Assembly: GCF_019711615.1 (NCBI RefSeq)
Contig: NZ_JAIGNS010000001.1
Coordinates: 434,001 to 498,000 of the forward strand
Source of the DNA: Qipengyuania intermedia
GTDB lineage: Bacteria > Pseudomonadota > Alphaproteobacteria > Sphingomonadales > Sphingomonadaceae
Direction: 5' to 3'
DNA length: 64,000 bases
Below, one piece after another: positions 26,578 to 34,778 of the stretch. The position numbers and the translations under genes were made by a program. Positions within the stretch are counted from its first letter, which is position 1; every line of letters begins with the position of its first letter. The notes below the pieces were generated by a model. The model ran no database searches, was not told the origin of the DNA, and saw nothing but the letters and a program-made list of their open reading frames with translations.

Positions 26578-26609
26578 AGACTAGAAAAATCATCGGCTGA
26601 TGCAAGTAT

Positions 26610-26696
26610 GTCCGCAATCGGGTCATTTGCTGTCCGTCCGCTCCTTGCACATCGCTTGCTCAGTGAAACTGTCGTCAGATGGGTGGAAAGCGGTCC
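26610..26696 (+). repeat. Dispersed intergenic repeat R3
   Basis: ~87 bp, GTCCGCAATCGGGTCATTTG at the left and GATGGGTGGAAAGCGGTCC at the right. Contains TTGCACATCGCTTGCT, close to a sigma-54 -24/-12 pattern. Confidence 0.85.
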
Positions 26697-26735
26697 TTGG
26701 TTGGACTCGAAGACGAATGGCATTATCGGCGCCAC

Positions 26736-27335
26736 ATGGCAGATTGCGGATGCGGCCCTACTGAAATCGAGACGAAAGCCCAGCAGCGGGCTCTATGGCT
26801 GGCGCTTGTCCTGAATGCCGTAATGTTCTTCGTGGAAGTTGCTTCTGGGCTCTACGCGGATTCGACCAGCCTTGTAGCGGACGGTCTGGATATGCTCACG
26901 GACGCGTCGGTCTATGCGGTCGCTTTGATGGCCATAGGACGAAGCAATGCCTTTAAGGCCCGCGCCGCAACTTTGAGCGGAGCTTTGCTACTGATTGTAG
27001 GCATAGGGGTCGTTCTCGAAGCCGTAAGGCGCGCCTTCGTTGGAGCAGAACCTGTCGGTGTCTTGATGATTATGGTCGCCCTAGTGGCACTCGCCGTGAA
27101 CACCTACGTGCTCAGACTACTGCAAAGGCAGCGCAGCGACGAAGTCCACATGCGCGCGGCTTGGATTTTCACTCGTGCCGACGTGGTCGCCAATGTTGCA
27201 GTGATTGTGTCGGGTGCGGCGGTCTTACTTACCGGCGTGATCTACTTTGATCTTCTGGTCGGTGCAGCCATTGGCCTCTTTGTCATGAGGGAAGCAATGG
27301 AAATACTGCGGGAAGCAAGACAAGCTGGCCGTTAG
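26736..27335 (+). CDS. Short CDF-type cation transporter
   Basis: 199 residues from the ATG at 26736 (MADCGCGPTEIETKAQQRALW); an upstream frame start falls inside repeat R3 and is rejected. About five to six membrane segments. The CDF metal-site pattern DGLDMLTD is present in the second helix, and RADVVANVAV is its counterpart in the fifth, with Arg-Ala-Asp in place of the common His-x3-Asp. The cytosolic C-terminal domain of CzcD-like proteins is absent, as in compact CDF forms. The CGCG start may bind metal. Substrate (Zn, Cd or Co) not deducible. Confidence 0.82.
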   Translation: MADCGCGPTEIETKAQQRALWLALVLNAVMFFVEVASGLYADSTSLVADGLDMLTDASVYAVALMAIGRSNAFKARAATLSGALLLIVGIGVVLEAVRRAFVGAEPVGVLMIMVALVALAVNTYVLRLLQRQRSDEVHMRAAWIFTRADVVANVAVIVSGAAVLLTGVIYFDLLVGAAIGLFVMREAMEILREARQAGR

Positions 27336-27350
27336 GGCAGCTAACTTAAC

Positions 27351-27437
27351 GTCCGCAATCGGGTCGTTAGCGGCTGGTCCGCTCCTGGCACATCGCTTTC
27401 TCGGTGAGACAGGCGCGAAGTTGGGTGGAAAGCGGAC
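27351..27437 (+). repeat. Dispersed intergenic repeat R4
   Basis: 87 bp between GTCCGCAATCGGGTCGTTAG and TTGGGTGGAAAGCGGAC; the best-kept copy, with perfect GTCCGC / GCGGAC ends. Just upstream, GTTAGGGCAGCTAAC (27332-27346) is itself an inverted repeat. Confidence 0.88.
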
Positions 27438-27457
27438 TTTTAAGAAAGCGAGCCAGA

Positions 27458-28933
27458 TCAGCGCGACAGGAGGATTTGCCTTGTTGCGACCTGCAACATT
27501 AAGTCCTGGCTTTCACCAACATGAGTGGGCGCGATGAGAAAGTTAGGAACCACGCCTCTTGTCTCTTCTGACCCGGATGGACGCACCATGTAAGCCTTTG
27601 GATAGATAATGGTCGAACCTGAATGGGGTAGGTCGAAGGTTTCGACCGCTCCATAGGTGGTCGGCAGATCAGCCGTTTCTTCTCCAAAGATTGTCGCGAT
27701 GCCCAGGTCCTGCATCAGCGCAGCAATAACGGCCGCATTCGAATAGCTATGCCGATTTACGAGCACCCACACTCGGCCTCCGAATGCATTGTCGGCAATG
27801 GGTTGCGTTTCAGGGAGTTCGATGGATACCACCTCACCGTCTTCCGCATCCGCCACCGCCGCCGCTATTCGGCCAGCGAGTGTCTCGCGATCACGAGGTC
27901 GATCAAACCACACGGCCTTGGTATTTGGGCCTGCCCTCACCTCGTAGCGTGACGCAAAGCGATAAGGGTTGTCGATCAGCCGGGCAATTATGAGATCCGA
28001 AAAGCTGGCATCACCACCGCCGTTGTCGCGCAGGTCGATGATTAGGTCTTGCGCTTCGCTTTCGGCCATTGCTGCAAAGGCTTCGCTGATAAAGGCGCGG
28101 AACGGTTCAATCAGGTAGGCATCGCCGTCTTCGCCCCGCTCGGCCTTGGTGGCCGAGAACGGACCGGGCTGAAGGTAGAAGATGCCTTCTCCAAGATCGC
28201 GATGGATGCGGGCACCCGGCTTCCGGGTGGGTCGTGGCAATGCGCGGGCATCCTGCAGCGAGTACATTTCACCGAAGGTCACGGCCTTGATGCGATGCGA
28301 GCCTGCTTCACCATTGGGTGCAATGTAATCGACGAGGAGATTATCGACCGGCCCGAACTTCAAATAGAGGTAGGCAGGCATTCCCATTTCGACTTGGGTG
28401 CGCAGCAGACGCAAGGTATCGGCAGAGACGATTTTTCTCACACCGTTTTCGAACTCTTCAACCGGGACGCCCGCAAGCGCTGTGATCCGCGATCCGGGTG
28501 GCAGTGCATCGCTGGTGCCAGTCCAATTGTCGGTGATCATCCTGTCACCACGATAGACGATCGAGAGTGGAATGATTTTGCCGCCGTTCCCGATATGACC
28601 AAACACATCGGCCAAGGCTGCTTCGGTTTTAGAGTGTCCAATGTTCCCGAATGCCATCGCCTCATGCAGCATGAGATGGAATTCTGACTTCTTGATGGGG
28701 CCATCTATACGCGACAGCAACTCCTGCAGACGGGCTTCATATTCAGCCTTGCTGCGCCGGGCGAAAAGATTGACGTGTTCCTTCTGGAGCCTGGTGAAAA
28801 GAACCTGCAGATCTTCTCTGGCTTCCTGCGCTGTGTAGCAGTTGCTGCAGCCATCGGCAGTCTGTGCAGAGACCGGCACAATAATCCCGAAAAGCAACAA
28901 CGGAAAAAACGAGCGGATCAAACCATGAAGCAT
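27458..28933 (-). CDS. Secreted S41-family (C-terminal-processing-like) peptidase
   Basis: 491 residues with a signal peptide (ends PVSA-QTADG). The N-terminal ~90 residues form a helical domain, then a PDZ-like region (PPGSRITALAGVPVEEFENG). The C-terminal S41 core has DLIIDLRDNGGGDASFSD, VNRHSYSNAAVIAAL with the probable nucleophile Ser, and FGEETADLPTTYG. Some members are non-CTP proteases of unknown substrate. It lies in one inter-repeat interval on the minus strand. Confidence 0.88.
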   Translation of the reverse strand: MLHGLIRSFFPLLLFGIIVPVSAQTADGCSNCYTAQEAREDLQVLFTRLQKEHVNLFARRSKAEYEARLQELLSRIDGPIKKSEFHLMLHEAMAFGNIGHSKTEAALADVFGHIGNGGKIIPLSIVYRGDRMITDNWTGTSDALPPGSRITALAGVPVEEFENGVRKIVSADTLRLLRTQVEMGMPAYLYLKFGPVDNLLVDYIAPNGEAGSHRIKAVTFGEMYSLQDARALPRPTRKPGARIHRDLGEGIFYLQPGPFSATKAERGEDGDAYLIEPFRAFISEAFAAMAESEAQDLIIDLRDNGGGDASFSDLIIARLIDNPYRFASRYEVRAGPNTKAVWFDRPRDRETLAGRIAAAVADAEDGEVVSIELPETQPIADNAFGGRVWVLVNRHSYSNAAVIAALMQDLGIATIFGEETADLPTTYGAVETFDLPHSGSTIIYPKAYMVRPSGSEETRGVVPNFLIAPTHVGESQDLMLQVATRQILLSR

Positions 28934-29005
28934 CGTTTACGCCTATCAAGGCCCGCATATAGGTCAACGTGAAGATGAGGCACACTCCACGACAAGGAGT
29001 TCTGT

Positions 29006-29091
29006 GTCTCCTTTCGGGTCGTTAGCGGCTGGTCCGCTTTTGGCACATCGCTAGCTCGGTAAATCAGTCGCGAAGTGGGTGGAAAGCGGAC
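29006..29091 (+). repeat. Dispersed intergenic repeat R5
   Basis: 86 bp, GTCTCCTTTCGGGTCGTTAG at the left and AAGTGGGTGGAAAGCGGAC at the right. Contains TGGCACATCGCTAGCT (29041-29056), one mismatch from the sigma-54 -24/-12 pattern. Confidence 0.86.
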
Positions 29092-29150
29092 GATCCAAAT
29101 CTGGTTGTTAAAGGGTGTGCTCAGACATTGTCAGCCGCGAGCCAGGATCC

Positions 29151-29963
29151 CTATTCGTTTCCCTTCACGACGAGAGTGTCGATCGGCAGGCTTCCGAGCA
29201 GCTCGTTGGCGGTGCTGCCGATCGTCGCATGCCGCAGGGCGGATTCGCCATGCGTCCCTAGCACCAGCAACTCGGCCTCGCTCTCGCGCAGGTCCTTGCG
29301 CAGTGCGCCCCCCGTGCTGCCGTAGACAAGATGCGATGTGACCCGCTTACGCGTTTCACCATCGAGCTCATCCAAGAACTCGCTGAACACCTTGCGCTCG
29401 GCCTTCTCAACATCCTTCCGTACGTAATCGGCGTTCTGCCAGCCTTCGAATGGTACGTGATAGGCATGGATCAATTGGATACCGGCTTTCGGAAACATTT
29501 CCGCGGCTTTCTTCAGTGCGACGCGTGACGGCGGATAGAAGTCAGTCGCACAGGCGATGCTGTCGTAGGGATATCGGGGCCGGTTCTTGACTACGAGCAC
29601 CGGAACCGGCGAGTGGCGTATGACATAGTCGACCGCCGTTCCCAGCAGGTAATCCTTCATGCTGTTGAAACGAGCCACCCCGATCACGATCAGGCTCGCT
29701 TCCACTTCTTCCGCCACGCTCGCAATGGCGTAGTCCGCACGCTCGATCGGGTAACGGAAAGTAATTTTTGTATCTGTTTCTGGGAGAACCGAGCGCATCC
29801 TGCGATCCAGCTCGCTCCGTGATGGTGGCTCGCCCAAGGCGGGATCGAGAGCATGCACCAGCACGACTTCGGCATCCCATTGCTCTGCCAGTTTCAGCGC
29901 GCGGTCAATCGCGCGGTCCGCTTCGGCGCGAAAATCGGTGCCGACAACAATTCTGCCTACCAT
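29151..29963 (-). CDS. Tandem-domain universal stress protein
   Basis: 270 residues from the ATG at 29963 (MVGRIVVGTDFRAEADRAIDRAL), which starts the first UspA domain. The second begins near YDSIACATDFYPPSRVALKKAA. Each domain has the ATP-binding region; the second shows GTHGESALRHATIGSTANELL, close to the G-2x-G-9x-G(S/T) motif. Divergent from a KefB-like antiporter gene 125 bp away, suggesting a shared promoter region and linked stress roles. Confidence 0.9.
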   Translation of the reverse strand: MVGRIVVGTDFRAEADRAIDRALKLAEQWDAEVVLVHALDPALGEPPSRSELDRRMRSVLPETDTKITFRYPIERADYAIASVAEEVEASLIVIGVARFNSMKDYLLGTAVDYVIRHSPVPVLVVKNRPRYPYDSIACATDFYPPSRVALKKAAEMFPKAGIQLIHAYHVPFEGWQNADYVRKDVEKAERKVFSEFLDELDGETRKRVTSHLVYGSTGGALRKDLRESEAELLVLGTHGESALRHATIGSTANELLGSLPIDTLVVKGNE

Positions 29964-30088
29964 AATAAACCCAGTCTCCTCTACGCCTCCTCGTGCACAG
30001 ACGACCCTATCGATACCAGCATGGGCCCTCAAGGAATTCTGGTCTTCGGCTATCGACAATAGGGTCGATTTTGCCGAGTGTCGAAGCG

Positions 30089-31798
30089 ATGGAATCGCAA
30101 CTTCACATTCCTTACCTTCGCGAAGTGATCGTGTTCTTGGCGGTGGCCGGTTTCGCGGTTCCTTTGCTTCAGCGCAAATTTAGTCCGGTTCTCGGCTACC
30201 TTCTGATCGGCGGGCTGATCGGACCGTATGGGCTCGGCCTGTTCGCCAATGACTATCCTATAGCGTCTTACGTTGTGATCGACGATCTCGATGGGGTTCG
30301 TGCTCTTGCTGAGATCGGCGTCATCTTCCTCCTGTTCGCGATTGGGCTCGAGCTGTCGCTGGACAGATTGTGGTCGATGCGCCGCTTCGTCTTCGGTCTC
30401 GGGACCGCGCAGATCGTCCTGACCGGCATGCTGATCGGCAGCATCGCTTATGCATGGGGAAATTCGGGGTCGGCGGCGCTCGTCCTGGGCGCATGTCTGG
30501 CGTTGTCCTCGACAGCCATCGTCATGCAATTGCTGATCGAGAAGGGCAGGCTCACCACACCGGTCGGGCGCTCGGTGTTCTCGGTGCTCCTGATGCAGGA
30601 TCTGGCGGTCGTCCCCATCCTCTTTATTGTCGGCGTCCTCGGGACGGTTTCCGCAGGAGAGAGCATCGCCTGGGATCTGGCCTTGGCGCTCGGAGAGGCG
30701 GCGGTCACGGTCGTCGTCATATACGCCGTCGGTCGTCTTCTCGTGCGGCCGATCTTCCGCCTGATTGCCCAGACCGGCAGTCGCGAAGCGTTCATGGCCA
30801 TGATCGTCTTAGTGGCGCTTGGCACGGCGGCGGTGACGGGGGTCGTCGGTTTATCGATGGCGCTCGGCGCGTTTCTCGCTGGCCTGCTGATTGCCGAGAC
30901 CGAGTACCGGCACCAGGTCGAAGTCGACATCGAACCGTTCAAGGGCCTGATGCTCGGGCTGTTTTTCATGTCGGTCGGAATGGGGATCGACTGGCGCGTG
31001 TTGGGAGAGTCGCCATTCTGGATAGCGGCGTCCGTAGTCGGTCTCATCGCGCTGAAGGCGGTCGTAAACATCGGCCTCTTTCTGCTCTGGAAGTTGCCCC
31101 GTCACCGTGCGGTGGAGGCCGGCTTGCTACTCTCGCAGGCAGGAGAGTTCGCCTTCATCGTAGTCGGACTTGCGATGTCGCTGGGGCTCGTGCCAGGACC
31201 GACAGGCCAGTTCATGCTCATCGTCGCGAGCCTGACGATGATGCTTACCCCCGTCCTCGAGCTCATGGCGCGCAAATCTGGGGCTTTGATCGAGGAGCAA
31301 ACGGCCCGAGGTGCTACCGAGCAAGCGGAGGCAACCGAAGCGCTTGAGGGCCATGTCGTCATCGGCGGGTTCGGGCGCGTGGGTCGGTTGATTGCCTCTA
31401 TCCTTGATCGCGAAGGTCTCTCCTACATCGCCATCGACAAAGATCCGGCGGTCGCTGCGCAGGCGCGATCGATGGGCCTGCCTGTCAGGTTCGGTGACGC
31501 ATCGCGGCTTGAAGTCCTACAAGCCGCGCGCGTCAGGCACGCGACCGCGCTGGTAGTCACTCTCGGGGATGAAATACCTACCGAGAGGCTGACCGCGAGA
31601 ATGCGAGAGGCGGCACCGCATGTTCCGCTGTTCGTCAGAGCGCGCGACGGTGATCAAGCCGAGCGGCTAACTAATGCGGGAGCGACCGCCGCGGTCCCCG
31701 AGACCATTGAGGCAAGCCTTCAACTAGCAGCGAGAGTGCTCGAAGGGTGCGGGTTCGACGATGATGTCGTCCAGCGACGCATTCAGTTGGAACGGTAG
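30089..31798 (+). CDS. CPA2-family K+/H+ antiporter with TrkA-N domain
   Basis: 569 residues from the ATG at 30089 (MESQLHIPYLREVIVFLAV). About 12 membrane segments, with the CPA2 motif GVIFLLFAIGLELSLDRLW, are followed by a cytosolic Rossmann/TrkA-N domain (GHVVIGGFGRVGRLIASIL) from about residue 420. KefB/KefC and YbaL relatives export K+ under electrophile or other stress. No KefF/KefG partner is next to it. An upstream frame reaching 29993 is probably not translated. Confidence 0.92.
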   Translation: MESQLHIPYLREVIVFLAVAGFAVPLLQRKFSPVLGYLLIGGLIGPYGLGLFANDYPIASYVVIDDLDGVRALAEIGVIFLLFAIGLELSLDRLWSMRRFVFGLGTAQIVLTGMLIGSIAYAWGNSGSAALVLGACLALSSTAIVMQLLIEKGRLTTPVGRSVFSVLLMQDLAVVPILFIVGVLGTVSAGESIAWDLALALGEAAVTVVVIYAVGRLLVRPIFRLIAQTGSREAFMAMIVLVALGTAAVTGVVGLSMALGAFLAGLLIAETEYRHQVEVDIEPFKGLMLGLFFMSVGMGIDWRVLGESPFWIAASVVGLIALKAVVNIGLFLLWKLPRHRAVEAGLLLSQAGEFAFIVVGLAMSLGLVPGPTGQFMLIVASLTMMLTPVLELMARKSGALIEEQTARGATEQAEATEALEGHVVIGGFGRVGRLIASILDREGLSYIAIDKDPAVAAQARSMGLPVRFGDASRLEVLQAARVRHATALVVTLGDEIPTERLTARMREAAPHVPLFVRARDGDQAERLTNAGATAAVPETIEASLQLAARVLEGCGFDDDVVQRRIQLER

Positions 31799-31829
31799 TC
31801 TCCCTTCGTGCTGGTAATACCATCGGAAT

Positions 31830-31915
31830 GTCTGCATTCGGGTCGTTAGCTGCCGGTCCGCTTTTGGCACACGCCTAACTCGGCAAATCAGTCACGAACT
31901 GGGTGGAAAGCGGCC
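31830..31915 (+). repeat. Dispersed intergenic repeat R6
   Basis: 86 bp, GTCTGCATTCGGGTCGTTAG at the left and GAACTGGGTGGAAAGCGGCC at the right, starting 31 bases after the antiporter stop. Same orientation as the other copies. Confidence 0.86.
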
Positions 31916-32061
31916 GTCGCTCCGACCTCATTTCTGTGTGATTGGGGGGAGGCGGCTTCGACCGCCCCTCTCGACCTCGGAGAGTGAAGAATGTGCTATC
32001 GGTCGTTACGATCTGGTCTGTTAGAATTACGCAACGAACTCGCAGGTCGAAAGGGTGGCAC

Positions 32062-32970
32062 ATGCCCATATCCCGAGATCATCTAGTAACTCGTCGCATT
32101 GCTCCCGTCGCAATGCTCTTACTGTGTAGCTTGACCCTGGTGTCATGCAGCGCTGGGCAACAGCGCATGGTGCAAGACACCCAAGAGAGGCCGATGGAGT
32201 TACGCTATGGGCAACATTCGCGCCAGGTAGTCGATTATTACTCTCCAGAGCCCGCCACCGGAACTGATACACCGCCGCCACTCATCGTATACGCACACGG
32301 AGGCGGATGGATCGAAGGTGATCGCAAAGTGCAGGCCTATTCCAAGCCCGCGCACTTCACAAAATCGGGATACGCTTTCGCGTCCACGGGTTATCGGGTT
32401 CTGCCGGACGCACCGGTAGAAGATCAGGCTCGTGATTTGGCAGCCGCAATCGCTGCCTTGCGCGGTAATTCAGAAAATCTCGGCTTCGATGGCGATCGAA
32501 TAGTTCTGATGGGCCACAGCGCCGGTGGCCACCTTGCAGCGTTGTTGGGAACGAACGAAGAGTTTCTAAAGCAGGATTTCCAAGCAATCAGAGCGATAAT
32601 TCTCTTGGATGTCGGAGCGCTAGACGTTCCTTATGCATTGGCTCGGCATGACAATCCGGCTTCGCAACGCATCTATGGGCGAGTATTCGGAGGCGATCCG
32701 AAACGTCACGATCTTCTTTCCCCACTGTATCATGTCGGTGGTGCGGACGTCCCGGCTTGGCTAGTCCTCTACGTTGAAGGGAGAAGGTTCACGCAGGACC
32801 AAGCTACTGCCTTGGCGGAGGCGCTTAAACGTGAGGGGACTGTCGCAGATTTGATACCGATCGGCGAAACTAACCACAGTCGACTAAACCGGGATCTTGG
32901 AAGACCGGATGACCGGGCAACAGGCGTGGTTGACGAATTTCTAATCAAACGTCTGCAACCGGGTGGGTAG
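32062..32970 (+). CDS. Alpha/beta hydrolase lipoprotein (carboxylesterase-like)
   Basis: 302 residues from the ATG at 32062 (MPISRDHLVTRRIAPVAM), the start that gives a lipoprotein signal (VSCS). The HSL/esterase motifs are clear: oxyanion-hole HGGGW and nucleophile GHSAGGH. Later Asp and His (in NHSRL) complete the triad. The longer frame upstream runs through repeat R6 and is rejected. The last codons are inside repeat fragment R7. Confidence 0.86.
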   Translation: MPISRDHLVTRRIAPVAMLLLCSLTLVSCSAGQQRMVQDTQERPMELRYGQHSRQVVDYYSPEPATGTDTPPPLIVYAHGGGWIEGDRKVQAYSKPAHFTKSGYAFASTGYRVLPDAPVEDQARDLAAAIAALRGNSENLGFDGDRIVLMGHSAGGHLAALLGTNEEFLKQDFQAIRAIILLDVGALDVPYALARHDNPASQRIYGRVFGGDPKRHDLLSPLYHVGGADVPAWLVLYVEGRRFTQDQATALAEALKREGTVADLIPIGETNHSRLNRDLGRPDDRATGVVDEFLIKRLQPGG

Positions 32971-32992
32971 CGGACCAGCCGCTTTCGGCTGG
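32951..32992 (+). repeat. Repeat fragment R7 and hairpin at the hydrolase stop
   Basis: GTCTGCAACC-GGGTGGGTAGCGGAC (32951-32975) joins the left and right arms of the repeat with the middle deleted; the hydrolase stop (TAG, 32968-32970) is inside it. It is followed by CCAGCCG-CTTT-CGGCTGG (32975-32992), a perfect 7-bp-stem hairpin without a T tract. A weaker similar stretch lies at 33047-33070. Confidence 0.6.
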
Positions 32993-33118
32993 CATCCAAC
33001 GATAGCTGCCTGCCCGTTCTCAGGATTGCATCCTCGTCTTCTACAGGGCCGCTTCTGGGTGGCTAGCTGACGTAAGGTTTTGGTGGCGAGCCGACCAACG
33101 CAATTGTATCTACGTTAA

Positions 33119-33475
33119 ATGTATCAATCAGTTCTGAACGAGTTGCGGGTTCGGTGGCGTGAGGCCCATCATCACATCGGCCAAGATGACATCAGACGCT
33201 GGTCGACTGAAGCCAAGCTGCCACCAACCAAGCTCTTCGACGAGTTGGCGGTGGAATTGGCGAGTGACTTCTTCGTAGGGTTTCTAGGCTGGGAGTTTTG
33301 CGACGGAGTAGCGAATGCCCTCTTTGGCGCCCTACTAGAGTTCGGCGAGGGTTGCGAATGGCCTGACACATTCTTCGAGTTCTATTGTGCTTTCGACCAT
33401 AGCGAGATGGAAGGCCCAAGAGACCGTGAATTGATCCGCAGCTTTCTTAAGCAACACAAAACGCTGACAGGCTGA
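33119..33475 (+). CDS. Hypothetical 118-residue protein
   Basis: Not recognised. A soluble, acidic-aromatic protein (VELASDFFVGFLGWEFCDGVANALFGAL; WPDTFFEFYCAFDHSEM) with no signal peptide. No clear ribosome-binding site precedes the ATG. It occupies one inter-repeat interval, between R7 and R8, with only 2 bases between its stop and R8. Confidence 0.55.
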   Translation: MYQSVLNELRVRWREAHHHIGQDDIRRWSTEAKLPPTKLFDELAVELASDFFVGFLGWEFCDGVANALFGALLEFGEGCEWPDTFFEFYCAFDHSEMEGPRDRELIRSFLKQHKTLTG

Positions 33476-33477
33476 AT

Positions 33478-33550
33478 GTCCGCATTCGGGTCGTCACAGG
33501 ACTGAGCGCTCCTAGCGCGGTGCGAGTGACGTCAGATGGGTGGTTAGAAG
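33478..33550 (+). repeat. Dispersed intergenic repeat R8, diverged
   Basis: GTCCGCATTCGGGTCGTCAC at the left matches R2-R6. The middle is shortened and diverged. The right end GTCAGATGGGTGGTTAG is recognisable but lacks the GCGGAC arm. Confidence 0.6.
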
Positions 33551-33604
33551 ACACTAGCGAATATAACTCAGAGGCCTCACAGAAGTGCTTGAGCCAAACT
33601 CACT

Positions 33605-33793
33605 TCAATCGCTATCGGCTTGTTCAGGCAAACCTTCGCGCTCAGTCTCCGCGAAATCTTCGAGTTCTTCCTCCGACATGGAAGCGTACATCTCTTTGGA
33701 CGCGCCCTGCAGTTGGGATTTGTCCGTTTCTCCACGTTTGGCAGCGAGCGCAGCTCCAGCTGCTTTCTGTTGTGCTTTGGACTTTGCAGGCAT
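33605..33793 (-). CDS. DUF3008 family protein
   Basis: 62 residues from the ATG at 33793 (MPAKSKAQQKAAGAALAAKRGE), the usual family start, with AGGAGA about 8 bases upstream; an adjacent ATG one codon earlier is also possible. The family is found as small basic or acidic proteins in alphaproteobacteria. Function unknown. An acidic C-terminus (SEEELEDFAETEREGLPE) follows. Confidence 0.88.
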   Translation of the reverse strand: MPAKSKAQQKAAGAALAAKRGETDKSQLQGASKEMYASMSEEELEDFAETEREGLPEQADSD

Positions 33794-33855
33794 CATATTA
33801 TCTCCTCTGCCAAATCGGATGTGGCTCAATAAATCCGATACTCACCACTGAGGCG

Positions 33856-34560
33856 TTAGGCGCATTTCACGAAAACAATTCCGTCGCCCTCGATTGTTGC
33901 ACTTCCTATCGAGATGGGATCGTAGGCTGCGTCCGTTGCTGGGCGCAGCACCGCCAAGCCATCGGGCCCACGCGCCTCGATTGGGAGGTCATCCATCGGC
34001 TCATCTAGATCGATCCGCGGGTATGCGTCCAAAATCACGAGTGCGCTGTTGTCATGCCGGCTTATATCGCCGTTCAAGATCGTGCCCGCGGCGCTAGTTT
34101 TAATGCGAAAATCAGGATCGCTGCAGTTCGCATTCAGGCCCTTCGCGACCCACGTCCCAGAGACATACTCGCGATCCAACGCAATCCCGCCGGAGCGTGC
34201 CGGGTCGCGGTCGGCTGCGGGAGGAGCCACGGCATCTATTCGATCAGGGACTATCGTTCCTCGACCTTGCATACAGAAACTAGCATCGGCGATCTTACCG
34301 GAAATTCGGATATAATCGCCTGGGCCAAAATCGGCCTCGCCGAAGTTAACGGACCAGACCACTCCGTCGGGTGTACGGACAACAAGACACTCAGCACCAG
34401 TCTCGACGCGCCCTTCCACTGTTACCAAACTTGCTTTCCCGGATGATTGATCTGCTGATGGCCTCTCGGGCTCGGCTTGGCGTGCTTCACCCGGCTCACT
34501 CGTGTCTTGTGAACAGGAAGCGAGGAGCGTCGCGGTCAGAACTAACCCAGCATATTTCAT
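33856..34560 (-). CDS. Hypothetical lipoprotein
   Basis: 234 residues from the ATG at 34560 (MKYAGLVLTATLLASCSQDT), a clear lipobox at Cys ~16; the longer upstream frame is not coding-like. A low-complexity stretch precedes a small beta-rich region (VTVEGRVETGAECLVVRTPDGVVWSV ... GDYIRISGKIAD), then a second domain of unknown type. Not assigned to a family with confidence. Located in the island. Confidence 0.7.
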   Translation of the reverse strand: MKYAGLVLTATLLASCSQDTSEPGEARQAEPERPSADQSSGKASLVTVEGRVETGAECLVVRTPDGVVWSVNFGEADFGPGDYIRISGKIADASFCMQGRGTIVPDRIDAVAPPAADRDPARSGGIALDREYVSGTWVAKGLNANCSDPDFRIKTSAAGTILNGDISRHDNSALVILDAYPRIDLDEPMDDLPIEARGPDGLAVLRPATDAAYDPISIGSATIEGDGIVFVKCA

Positions 34561-34778
34561 ATTTAACCAACGGTGGGGTTGGGCGTGGTTCCGAAAGTCT
34601 CTTGAACCTGGCGAACCCCGATTTCCGCTGTCGGGTCGGAAGCGGAATGGCAGCTCTTTGAGGAATTTGGGCGAAAGCAGGCCAACAGTTAGCGGCCCAA
34701 AATGCCCTTCACCGCCTATGTCGAGCGCAAAACTGGACACAAAAATTGGCGGCTGCAGTGGGCGTTATGGCGGGGTGA

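Noticed and set aside
25596..33550. Reading the repeats as integron attC sites
   Set aside because: The expected RYYYAAC and GTTRRRY core boxes are not present at the ends, GTTAGCG only resembles one, no integron integrase is seen, and one interval holds two genes reading apart. A cassette-like array remains possible by other means.
25596..33550. CRISPR array from the repeated units
   Set aside because: Repeats are ~87 bp and separated by whole genes of 0.2-2.7 kb, without short unique spacers or cas genes.
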